A DNA stretch of 63,160 nt from Gemmatimonadota bacterium (GTDB lineage: Bacteria; Gemmatimonadota; Gemmatimonadetes; Longimicrobiales; Gaopeijiaceae): assembly GCA_022571515.1 (NCBI GenBank), contig JACZXQ010000022.1, positions 1 through 63,160 of the forward strand, written 5' to 3'. The position numbers and the translations under genes were made by a program. The notes under the pieces are model-generated. The model was given only the letters and a program-made list of their open reading frames with translations. It ran no database searches and was not told the origin of the DNA. The first letter of the stretch is position 1. Every line of letters starts with the position of its first letter. Below, piece after piece: positions 8,252 to 15,720 of this stretch.

Positions 8252-9288
8252 TCGGGGGCCAGCGCCAACGCTACCTCGCTGCCCACCGGAAACTTCCTGT
8301 TCGTGGGCAGATGCACCGTAAGTTTCCTCACCCCACCGTCCGTCGTAGGCACAGCCACGATCGCCTCGATATTGCTGCCCGTGTATGACGTCGCCGTGAT
8401 GGTGCCTCGCAGCGTTCCATGCTCCACCGGCTCGAAGCCCTCTGGGCGAACGGCCACCATGACGTGCGCTCCCTCCGGGAGTCCGGAGCGGTCCACGCTA
8501 CAGAACGACCCGAAATCCGTGAGCACGCAACCGCGTGAGCCCTGAATCAGGCCCCTCAGCAGGTTGGCCCTCCCAACGAACGTGGCCACGAAGACGGAGT
8601 TGGGGTGCTTGTAGATCTCTTCGGGTGTACCGACCTGCTCCAGCTTGCCATGGTTCATGACGGCCACTCGGTCCGAGATGGCCAAAGCGTCGCGCTGATC
8701 GTGGCTGACCATCACACAGGTCACGCCGGCGCCGCGCAGGATGGTCACCACTTCATCGCGCACCGTGTCGCGCAGGTGGGCGTCCAGATTGCTGAAGGGT
8801 TCGTCCATCAGCACTACCACAGGCTCGGGAGCAATGGCGCGGGCGAGCGCGACACGCTGCTGCTGCCCACTCGAAAGCTCGTGCGGATACCGCTCGAAGT
8901 GGCGGGGCAGGTCGAGGGTATCCAGGACCTCGATTGCCCGGTCTCGCCGCGTCTGCTTGGACCGTCCGTGCAGGCCGAACATGACGTTTTCGCCTACGGT
9001 GAGATGCGGGAAGAGGGCGTAGTCCTGAAAGACCATGCCGACCCCGCGCTCCTCGGGCGGACGCCACGTGCCATTGCCCGCGACCGAGTGGCCGTTGACC
9101 CTGATGATGCCCTGGTCGGGTGCCTCGAACCCCGCAACGAGCCGCAATACCGTGGTCTTTCCACAGCCGCTCGGTCCAAGCAGGGTGAGGATCTCACCCT
9201 GTTCGATATCGAGCGTCACGCCCTTGACCGCCTCAACGGGCCCGGGCCAGAAGCTCTTGTGAATGTTGTCGAGTGAAATGACCGGCAT
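8134..9288 (-). CDS. ABC transporter ATP-binding protein, FbpC/PotA type
   Basis: The ATPase subunit of an importer of the iron(III)/spermidine/sulfate class. It has Walker A GPSGCGKTT (38-46), the Q-loop VFQDYALFPHL, signature LSSGQQQR, Walker B VVLMDEPFSNLD and the switch histidine in MVSHDQRDA. A C-terminal TOBE-like region of about 130 residues follows. No permease or binding protein is adjacent, so the transporter is completed elsewhere. A Fur-like palindrome just upstream favours ferric iron as substrate, which remains inference. The 3' end runs 118 bp into the histidine kinase gene on the other strand; the Ser/Pro-rich tail encoded there lies outside the conserved fold. Confidence 0.88.
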   Translation of the reverse strand: MPVISLDNIHKSFWPGPVEAVKGVTLDIEQGEILTLLGPSGCGKTTVLRLVAGFEAPDQGIIRVNGHSVAGNGTWRPPEERGVGMVFQDYALFPHLTVGENVMFGLHGRSKQTRRDRAIEVLDTLDLPRHFERYPHELSSGQQQRVALARAIAPEPVVVLMDEPFSNLDAHLRDTVRDEVVTILRGAGVTCVMVSHDQRDALAISDRVAVMNHGKLEQVGTPEEIYKHPNSVFVATFVGRANLLRGLIQGSRGCVLTDFGSFCSVDRSGLPEGAHVMVAVRPEGFEPVEHGTLRGTITATSYTGSNIEAIVAVPTTDGGVRKLTVHLPTNRKFPVGSEVALALAPDYASVVRNSCELLGFSASGNENENVEPSPSPLSTQTSPA

Positions 9289-9306
9289 GCAGGCCTCTAG
9301 TTCATG

Positions 9307-9327
9307 AGTTGAGAATGACTTTCAACT
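9307..9327. promoter_or_regulatory. Fur-box-like palindrome upstream of the ABC ATPase gene
   Basis: A 21-bp inverted repeat with arms AGTTGA and TCAACT. Its core TGAGAATGACTTTCA follows the 7-1-7 pattern of Fur operators and matches TGATAATNATTATCA at most defined positions. It ends about 20 bp before the ATG at 9288 on the reverse strand, a position suited to repression. Binding by Fur is inferred from the match only. Confidence 0.5.
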
Positions 9328-9372
9328 CCCCTTCGATGGTAGCGGAAAACGCTCTCGAGTGTCAACGAGGCG

Positions 9373-11034
9373 TCATTGCACGGGCAGACCGTGTTCGAGG
9401 GCGAGTACCCCATACCGTTCGAGTTCCTCTCCCCGCCGATCGGGGCTCCAGCCTAGGCGCTGGGCCATGATGTCTGCGGCAGCCTCGGTCCCGGCGAGCC
9501 CATGGTCCTCGGAGAACAGCAAGAGCGCGGCACGGCGGTCCATGAAGTCGGCAAGCGTCATCGCCATCTCCTGGTCGACCGCGAGGCGCACCTCGCCACG
9601 GAGTGCCGGGACGCCTGGGCCGAGTGGCTCCAGCCAACCGGGATCCTCATCGCCGAACTCCAGCAGCACGTCGGTCTGTGAGCCGTAGAGCCACGCGACC
9701 CTTGCGGCTGTCGAAGCGTCTACCCCGCGCGCCCGGAAAGCGGCTGCGGTTTTTTCTTCGACCGCGTGCGGATCATCGGCTCCGCGCGTCCACCCGGGGA
9801 GTGGCACGGTAGCGTCCAGCTCGTCAGCGTCCGAGGATGGCCGGCCCAGGCTCTCCTGCGCGATCTCGAGTACCCGCACCGCCATGCGGCGGTACGTGGT
9901 GAGCTTGCCGCCGACGACCGTGATGAGTCCGTTCGGTTCCTCCCAAGCCTCGTCCTCACGTGAGGTGTCACGGGTGGTCTTGCCTCGTTCCTCGACCAGC
10001 GGCCTGATGCCCGCCCAGGTCGCCAGGACGTCCTCGTAGTCGAGGCCTTGGTCCGGGAAACAGTCCTGCACCATGCCGAGGACTTCACCGACATCGGAGC
10101 GCGTGGCCCTTGGCGTGTCGAGCGAACCCGAATACACGTCATCCGTGGTACCTACGTAGACGTAGTCACCCCGCCGCATGGCGAGGCCGCGCTTTCCGCT
10201 CGAGGTCCTGAGGAAGGTTGCCCCGCGGATCGGCAACCGTTCGGCCGACAGCAGGATGTGGATGCCCTTGCTCGGGATCAGTGGGTGCCGGATGGGGAGC
10301 CCACTGCTCTCCAAGACGGATTCGGCCCAGGATCCCGTGGCGTTGACTACCAAACGCGCGTCGACGTCGGTGCGGGTGCCGGTCAGGCTATCCTCCACCG
10401 TGGCACCCGTCACCCGTCCATCCTCGAATCCCAATTCCACCATCCTCGTCCAATTGGCTACGGCCGCGCCGTGTACCGCGGCAGAAAGAGCGTTCTCCAT
10501 CGTGAGGCGGGCATCGTCCGTGATGTATTCCAGGAATCCGACGCCGCCCTTGAGTGGATCACGAAGGCCGGGCAGCCGCTGGCGCACCTCGTCCGGTGTG
10601 AGGTTCTCGTGCTTTTCGTCGTCGTCCACGTCCGCCAGGAAGTCGAACACCGTCAGGCCGGCTCGCACTTTGACCAGGCTTTCGCCCTCGAACACCGGGT
10701 AGAGAAAGGGAAGGGGGTGTACCAAATGCGGCGCGATCCGTTTGAGCACCGCGCGCTCGCGGGCGGACTCGCGGACCAGCAAAAAGTGCCCGTACTCGAG
10801 GTAGCGCAACCCGCCGTGCACGATCTTGGAGGATCGGCTCGACGTGCCCGAGGCAAAGTCCGCCTTCTCCACCAACGCCACGGACCAGCCACGCAACGCT
10901 GCACTCCGTGCGACTCCGGCGCCGGTGATTCCGCCGCCGATGACGAGCAGGTCGAACGTCTCGCTTCCGAGACGCTCCAGCGCCCGAGCCCTACCCGCCG
11001 GGCTGAACGCGTGGGCGTCCGGCGCCACGATCAT
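9373..11034 (-). CDS. glpD: Aerobic glycerol-3-phosphate dehydrogenase (GlpD/GlpA type)
   Basis: An FAD-dependent enzyme that oxidises sn-glycerol 3-phosphate to dihydroxyacetone phosphate and feeds electrons to quinone at the inner membrane. The 553-residue product has the dinucleotide-binding loop GGGITGAG (33-40), the family block SSRSSKIVHGGLRYLE, and the later GKLTTYRRMA segment. Its start overlaps the stop of the upstream glycerophosphodiesterase gene by four bases. Together the pair would turn glycerophosphodiesters into glycolytic intermediates. GlpK and GlpF are not in the window. Confidence 0.92.
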   Translation of the reverse strand: MIVAPDAHAFSPAGRARALERLGSETFDLLVIGGGITGAGVARSAALRGWSVALVEKADFASGTSSRSSKIVHGGLRYLEYGHFLLVRESARERAVLKRIAPHLVHPLPFLYPVFEGESLVKVRAGLTVFDFLADVDDDEKHENLTPDEVRQRLPGLRDPLKGGVGFLEYITDDARLTMENALSAAVHGAAVANWTRMVELGFEDGRVTGATVEDSLTGTRTDVDARLVVNATGSWAESVLESSGLPIRHPLIPSKGIHILLSAERLPIRGATFLRTSSGKRGLAMRRGDYVYVGTTDDVYSGSLDTPRATRSDVGEVLGMVQDCFPDQGLDYEDVLATWAGIRPLVEERGKTTRDTSREDEAWEEPNGLITVVGGKLTTYRRMAVRVLEIAQESLGRPSSDADELDATVPLPGWTRGADDPHAVEEKTAAAFRARGVDASTAARVAWLYGSQTDVLLEFGDEDPGWLEPLGPGVPALRGEVRLAVDQEMAMTLADFMDRRAALLLFSEDHGLAGTEAAADIMAQRLGWSPDRRGEELERYGVLALEHGLPVQ

Positions 11035-11786
11035 GCGCTGGAGCGACTCCAGTCCATCAGCACTTCGACCTCGTTGGTCGTGAACCGGGTAACCCCGGCC
11101 GATCGAAGAGCGCTGGCCTCATCGGGGGTGTTCACCGTCCACACGGCCACGTCGGTTCCCTGCGACCGTGCTCTGTCTGCGAGTTCCGGGTCGTCCAGCA
11201 CCAGCCTGTGGTCGAAGTCGATGATCGATCCAGGGCGAGCCTGGCAGCGCTCGAGAGCTTCGGGCAACCGATCGGGATCCGTGACGATATAGCCCACGGA
11301 GATCGCATCGTCCTGTCGCCCGATACGATCCAGCGTAGTCCAGTCCATGGAGATGAACGTGGTCTGTTGGAGCATGTCCCCGTCGATGACGATGCGGGCC
11401 ATGCGATCGAGGTCCTCCAGCTCGCGGTAGCCCTTCACCTCGGGGTAGATGCGATCGACCCGTCCTCTCACACAGTCGAGAGCCTGCGCCAGGGACGGCA
11501 GCTTCTCCCCCTCGAAGTCGGCGCTGAACCATTTGCCGGCGTCGAGCGCTTGCAGTTGGCCGAACGTGCGTCGTCTGACCGGGCCGACACCATTCGTCGT
11601 TCTACCGAGATTGACGTCGTGGAACAGAACCGGGGTGCCGCATGAAGCGACTTGTAGATCGAACTCAACGGATCGAGCCCCGGCGTCGAGCGCAGCCTCG
11701 ATCGCTCCCAACGTGTTTTCCGGGGCGCGGGAACTGTAGCCGCGATGGGCTATGATCTCAGGCGTCTCAGCGGCATGGTCGAACAT
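11031..11786 (-). CDS. Glycerophosphodiester phosphodiesterase
   Basis: Hydrolyses deacylated phospholipids to glycerol 3-phosphate and an alcohol. The 251-residue product begins with the family signature AHRGYSSRAPENT (residues 13-25), containing the catalytic His and the metal-binding Glu-Asn. VEFDLQ and LFHD, with further metal and catalytic residues, follow at the usual spacing. No signal peptide is seen, so it is probably cytoplasmic (UgpQ-like). It sits directly upstream of the G3P dehydrogenase, overlapping it by ATGA, so its product would feed the next enzyme. Confidence 0.92.
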   Translation of the reverse strand: MFDHAAETPEIIAHRGYSSRAPENTLGAIEAALDAGARSVEFDLQVASCGTPVLFHDVNLGRTTNGVGPVRRRTFGQLQALDAGKWFSADFEGEKLPSLAQALDCVRGRVDRIYPEVKGYRELEDLDRMARIVIDGDMLQQTTFISMDWTTLDRIGRQDDAISVGYIVTDPDRLPEALERCQARPGSIIDFDHRLVLDDPELADRARSQGTDVAVWTVNTPDEASALRSAGVTRFTTNEVEVLMDWSRSSA

Positions 11787-11892
11787 CGGTGCACTCCGGG
11801 ACCGGGTGGATCGCCGAATCTCGGATTGCTTGGTGCCTGGGGCAACCCGGTGGGGCTTCAGCGTTCGAGGCGGAAGCGGGCGATCGCGGCGC

Positions 11893-12237
11893 TCAGTCCT
11901 GCCTCTGGTCCACGGCTTCCGGAGCCGTTGGGGTCGGGCCTGACTGGAGCTGTTGATGGAAGTCGGTCACGTCGACCAGGCGCTTCACATTCGATTCGAT
12001 CGACTCGATCTGGCTCTCCATCAACGCCATGCGTCGCTCGAGAATGGAAATGGTTTCGTTGGCTCCCCTGCCCTCGAAGAGGCGGCTGAACGCCTCCACC
12101 GTCGGTTTGAGCGCGAAGCGGGCGGTGATTCCGATCACGGGAATCAGGACGATGGAAATCCCCATGACCACCGCAATGATCTCGGTGAGATTGATAGGGG
12201 CGATCGGACCTTGGAAGAGAAACATCGAAATCAGCAT
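11893..12237 (-). CDS. Small membrane-anchored coiled-coil protein
   Basis: A 114-residue protein of no named family. One strong membrane segment covers about residues 17-40, followed by a cytoplasmic helix rich in Glu/Arg/Ile (about 60-90) with heptad-like spacing that should form a coiled coil, and a Pro/Gln tail. The ATG at 12237 is chosen because GGAG lies upstream and the membrane segment begins right after it; the longer open frame has no sensible N-terminus. It is divergent from the ECF sigma factor gene (191-bp spacer), so a place in the same envelope response is possible. Confidence 0.65.
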   Translation of the reverse strand: MLISMFLFQGPIAPINLTEIIAVVMGISIVLIPVIGITARFALKPTVEAFSRLFEGRGANETISILERRMALMESQIESIESNVKRLVDVTDFHQQLQSGPTPTAPEAVDQRQD

Positions 12238-12428
12238 TGGAACTCCATGGACGGCCACTCTCGTAGTGGAGGGTCGAATGGTGTACCCCGGTGGCGGGAG
12301 GCGCAAGCCGCGCATGGCCAAGAGGTTGTGCCGGCGTTCCAACCCCCGCGGCCCTGGTGTTGTCCAAGGGTTTGAGCAGCAAGGATCCGTGCCGGCAGTG
12401 AGATCTCACGAATTTGGCCATCAGCGCG

Positions 12429-12944
12429 ATGACGCTTGAACGGCAGGACGTAGGTCTGGCCGTTCAGGGAGACGCGAGTGCTTTCGAGCGCTTGTACAGG
12501 GGCAGTGTGGCCCGTGTCCATGGCTTGGCGCGCCGAATGGCCGGGGATGACCTGGCCGACGACCTGACGCAGGAGGTCTTCATCCGGGCGTGGGAGAAGC
12601 TCTCGACCTTTCGGGGCGACTCGAGCTTCAACACCGGGATCCACCGGCTGGCGGTGAACTTGATCCTCAGCAGGCGGGAGACGATTCGGCGCCAACAGCG
12701 ACGGCAGGTCTCGTCCGATGGGGTGCTCGAGAACATGGCAGGTCGCCGGCAGAGTCCGGGACTCAGCGTGGATCTCGAATCCGCCCTGACGAACCTGCCC
12801 GACGGCGCACGGCAGGTGTTCGTGCTTTACGACGTGGAGGGGTACAGCCACGACGAGATCGCGGGGATGATGGGAATAACGTCGGGTACGTCGAAGTCAC
12901 AACTTCACCGTGCCCGCATGATACTCAGAACTCACTTGAGCTGA
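12429..12944 (+). CDS. ECF-type RNA polymerase sigma factor
   Basis: A 171-residue alternative sigma factor of the RpoE/ECF type. Region 2 contains the DDLTQEVFIRAWEKL segment that contacts the -10 element, and region 4 contains YSHDEIAGMMGI, the helix-turn-helix for the -35 element. The ATG at 12429 is preferred over an upstream in-frame TTG (12414); neither has a clear ribosome site. The anti-sigma factor gene starts 11 bp after its stop, the standard arrangement. The downstream DUF4097-type genes are the likely further members of the operon. Confidence 0.92.
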   Translation: MTLERQDVGLAVQGDASAFERLYRGSVARVHGLARRMAGDDLADDLTQEVFIRAWEKLSTFRGDSSFNTGIHRLAVNLILSRRETIRRQQRRQVSSDGVLENMAGRRQSPGLSVDLESALTNLPDGARQVFVLYDVEGYSHDEIAGMMGITSGTSKSQLHRARMILRTHLS

Positions 12945-12955
12945 GCTGGGCTGAT

Positions 12956-13666
12956 ATGGATAAGCACTGGACTGACAGTCTTTCCGAATACCTGGACGGA
13001 CATCTCGACCCGGCCGAGGGGCGTGAAGTCGAGCGGCATCTGGAGACGTGTGGAGAGTGTCGGGGCGTGTTGGAAGACCTGAAGGCGGTGGTCGTGGAGG
13101 CCCAGGGCCTTCAAGATCGGGAGCCCGCCCAGGATCTGTGGCCTTCGATCGCGGCTGGCCTCGCGGTGCGAGGGGTGGTACGAGGTCAGGGTGCCGGCGA
13201 CGTGATCCATCTCGAGGAGCACCGCCGCACCAAGGCTCCGGTGCGCCCGTCCTACGTTCGGGTGACGGTGCCCCAGTTGGCTGCGGCGGGCTTCGTGCTG
13301 ACGATGGCCTCGGGGGCCGGCGCCTGGATGCTACGGCCCGTACTGGACGACACCGCGCCGGCGACCTTTGCTTCCCAGGCCGTAATCCGGATGGCATCGC
13401 AGGGCGCCGGGCCGGTTTCGCCGTATGCCGAGGAGGTCGCGGTCCTGGAGGAGGCTCTCTCACGACTCGGTGATGTGTTGGCTCCGAGCACCGTCCGGAT
13501 CATTCAGAAGAACCTCATCATCATCGACCAAGCCATCGAGGAATCCACCGAGGCCCTCCGGAACCATCCCAACGACGAGTTTCTCAGGGATTATCTGGAC
13601 CGGGTACTCCGCAAGAAAGTCGAGTATCTGCGGGATACAGCCGCGATCGTGGGAGCGGAGATCTGA
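12956..13666 (+). CDS. Zinc-finger (zf-HC2) transmembrane anti-sigma factor
   Basis: A 236-residue anti-sigma factor. The N-terminus has the H-x3-C-x2-C zinc-binding motif (H28, C32, C35 in RHLETCGECRG) that holds the cognate sigma factor. A single membrane segment lies at about residues 100-120. The C-terminal part, outside the membrane if the topology is standard, ends in a long charged helical stretch. The ATG at 12956 is 11 bp after the sigma factor stop, and the next gene starts 2 bp after this stop. Release of the sigma factor by an envelope signal is the inferred mechanism. Confidence 0.88.
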   Translation: MDKHWTDSLSEYLDGHLDPAEGREVERHLETCGECRGVLEDLKAVVVEAQGLQDREPAQDLWPSIAAGLAVRGVVRGQGAGDVIHLEEHRRTKAPVRPSYVRVTVPQLAAAGFVLTMASGAGAWMLRPVLDDTAPATFASQAVIRMASQGAGPVSPYAEEVAVLEEALSRLGDVLAPSTVRIIQKNLIIIDQAIEESTEALRNHPNDEFLRDYLDRVLRKKVEYLRDTAAIVGAEI

Positions 13667-13668
13667 CC

Positions 13669-14505
13669 ATGCTCGAGTTGGTGTTGGTAGCGGCGGTTGC
13701 GCTCGGGTCGAACGCGGACACCACGGTCTCCATTGAGCGAGGGCAGGGCGTCGCGATCGAAAACTTTTCCGGCCGATTGATCGTACGGGCCTGGGACCGG
13801 CCGGAAGTTCGCTTCGAGACCGAGGGCCGTGACGAGGCCAATGTGAATGTGGCCCGCTCTGCCAGTGAACTCTCGTTCAGCCCGGACCGTAGGTGGCGTA
13901 ATCGCTCAGTCACGACTTCGGTAAGGATGCCGGCGTGGGCCAGCCTAAGGGTTCGGGGCGTTGAGTTGAACGTGGAAGTCGAGGGGCTGACCGATGGTTT
14001 GAGCGTCCGTACGGTCGAGGGAGACGTTCGCATCCGTAGGGTTTCCGGGGGTGTGGTGGCCCACACCATCGAGGGCGTACTCGAAGTGGAGGATGTCGAG
14101 GGGTCGGTGGAGCTGTTTTCGTTGGACGATGATGTGTGGGTCTCCGGGGTGAGGGGTGATGTAAGCGTGGAAGCGGGAGATGGAGACATCCACTTGCGTG
14201 GCATCGACGCACGGAACGTGCAGGCGTCCACGGTGGACGGTGCGGTGAATTTCGAAGGGGTGATTTGGCCTGACGGGCGGTACGAGCTGACGACCCATGA
14301 CGGAGACGTCACGCTCGAGGTGGGTGAGGGCGTGAGCGCCACAGTCTCGGTTTCGACGTTCGACGGGGATTTCACGACCGAGTTTCCCGTCCTGCTCTCT
14401 GGGTTGAACAGCAGCAGGGAGCTCAGGTTCACGCTGGGCGGGGGTGAAGCGACGATCATCATGAGGGCGTTCGACGGAGAAGTCCGTTTGGTACGCTCGC
14501 GGTAG
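13669..14505 (+). CDS. DUF4097-type beta-repeat protein (first of two)
   Basis: A 278-residue protein related to the DUF4097 group of putative adhesin or envelope-stress proteins. After a short hydrophobic N-terminus (MLELVLVAAVAL) the chain is a series of short beta strands with recurring D/E-G-D turns (VEGDVRI, GVRGDVSV, GDGDIHL, VDGAVNF, HDGDVTL, FDGDFTT, FDGEVRL). This suggests a right-handed parallel beta structure. No enzymatic motif is seen. It follows the anti-sigma gene by 2 bp, so it is very probably cotranscribed and part of the response or its sensing. The exact role is unknown. Confidence 0.7.
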   Translation: MLELVLVAAVALGSNADTTVSIERGQGVAIENFSGRLIVRAWDRPEVRFETEGRDEANVNVARSASELSFSPDRRWRNRSVTTSVRMPAWASLRVRGVELNVEVEGLTDGLSVRTVEGDVRIRRVSGGVVAHTIEGVLEVEDVEGSVELFSLDDDVWVSGVRGDVSVEAGDGDIHLRGIDARNVQASTVDGAVNFEGVIWPDGRYELTTHDGDVTLEVGEGVSATVSVSTFDGDFTTEFPVLLSGLNSSRELRFTLGGGEATIIMRAFDGEVRLVRSR

Positions 14506-14515
14506 ATCATTTTCC

Positions 14516-14536
14516 ACTCGTTGTACTGAAACGAGT
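14516..14536. promoter_or_regulatory. Perfect inverted repeat between the two DUF4097 genes
   Basis: Arms ACTCGTT (14516-14522) and AACGAGT (14530-14536) are separated by 7 bp. It lies 10 bp after one stop and about 31 bp before the next start. It could be an operator or an RNA hairpin; no T tract follows, so it does not look like a standard terminator. Confidence 0.4.
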
Positions 14537-14566
14537 CTACATCACGTGACCGGAGGAGGCGGAGGG

Positions 14567-15652
14567 ATGAAGGGTACTGGAAGGGAGCGACGAATGACAC
14601 TGAAGACTCTAAGCCGTGCCGGGGCGGCAGCCGTGATGATCGCGGCGATGGCGAGCCCTTTGACGGCTCAGCAGGAATACAGCCTCTCGGGTGACGAGGT
14701 GGCAATCTACAACCTCGCGGGCACGGCCGAGATCGTGCGCGGCGGAGGCTCGGACGTAATCGTCCGTGTCCTGCGCGGCGGCGACGACGCAGCGCGACTC
14801 GACGTGGAGGTCGGCAGGATCGACGGACGTGAGGTACTGCGTATCGTTTACCCGGGCAGCAGGATCGTCTACCCCGAGTTGGGCAAGCGCAGTCAGAACA
14901 CGGTCCGAGTGGCGGCCGACGGCACGTTCCGAGGCAGCCGAAGCGGCGATCGCGTGACCATCGCCGGCTCGGGCCGGGGCCTCGAAGCATGGGCGGACCT
15001 TCAGATCATGGTCCCGCCCGGCAAGTCGGTGTCCGTGTACATCGCGGCCGGCGCCTCCGACGCTCGTGGCGTGGAGGGTGACCTCACGATCGATACGGGC
15101 TCCGGACGAGTCACGGCGATCGACATTACGGGCTCCCTCAAGGTTGACACGGGATCGGGCTCGGTTCAGATCCGCAACGTGACCGGAAACGTGATGGTGG
15201 ACACCGGATCCGGCAGCGTGGAGCTCGACGACGTGCGCGGCAGCGAGGTCAACATCGACACAGGGTCGGGTGGTGTGAATGGCAGGGGGATTGCCGCCGA
15301 TCGCATCGTGATCGATACCGGTTCCGGTGGCATCGAGCTCGCCGAAGTGAGTGCACCGGACGTCTACCTCGACACCGGAAGTGGCTCCGTGCGGGTGGAG
15401 TTGCTTCGGGATGTCGACAGACTCGAGATCGACACCGGCTCGGGTTCAGTAACGGTCGTCCTGCCGGCGGATGCCGGTGCCGAGATCGACATCGAGACGG
15501 GCAACGGTGGAATCGATCTCGACTTCCCGATCACGGTTCGGCGTGCGTCGAGGGACCGCGTGGTTGGCCGCTTGGGCGATGGCCGCGGCCGAATTCATAT
15601 CGATACGGGGTCGGGCAGCGTCCGCATCGTGCGGGGGAGAACGGTCCGCTAG
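14567..15652 (+). CDS. DUF4097-type exported beta-repeat protein (second of two)
   Basis: A 361-residue exported protein. The N-terminus is basic (MKGTGRERR) followed by a hydrophobic signal peptide ending near SPLTAQQ. The C-terminal half carries eight copies of DTGSG and one ETGNG, mostly 18-21 residues apart, each beginning a short strand: a ladder typical of a parallel beta-helix. The ATG at 14567 is chosen for the GGAGGAGGCGGAGGG just upstream; an ATG at 14594 with its own GGGAG is also possible. It probably belongs to the ECF sigma operon and may sit in the periplasm or on the surface. No enzymatic function is evident. Confidence 0.75.
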   Translation: MKGTGRERRMTLKTLSRAGAAAVMIAAMASPLTAQQEYSLSGDEVAIYNLAGTAEIVRGGGSDVIVRVLRGGDDAARLDVEVGRIDGREVLRIVYPGSRIVYPELGKRSQNTVRVAADGTFRGSRSGDRVTIAGSGRGLEAWADLQIMVPPGKSVSVYIAAGASDARGVEGDLTIDTGSGRVTAIDITGSLKVDTGSGSVQIRNVTGNVMVDTGSGSVELDDVRGSEVNIDTGSGGVNGRGIAADRIVIDTGSGGIELAEVSAPDVYLDTGSGSVRVELLRDVDRLEIDTGSGSVTVVLPADAGAEIDIETGNGGIDLDFPITVRRASRDRVVGRLGDGRGRIHIDTGSGSVRIVRGRTVR

Positions 15653-15677
15653 CGTGCTGTTGATCATCTGAGGTGGC

Positions 15678-15707
15678 GGGCCCCGTCCCTCACGAGGGAC
15701 GGGGCCC
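15678..15707. terminator. Stem-loop between convergent genes
   Basis: A perfect 13-bp stem (GGGCCCCGTCCCT with AGGGACGGGGCCC) closes a 4-base loop, in the 68-bp gap between the DUF4097 gene and the convergent kinase gene. No T tract follows on either side, so it may act as a bidirectional but not classical intrinsic terminator. Confidence 0.65.
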
Positions 15708-15720
15708 GTCTGCATCTGGG

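Noticed and set aside
13584-14990. Reverse-strand open frame (468 codons) opposite the DUF4097 genes
   Set aside because: Ser/Thr/Pro-rich antisense shadow of two forward genes whose strands and repeats are clearly structured.
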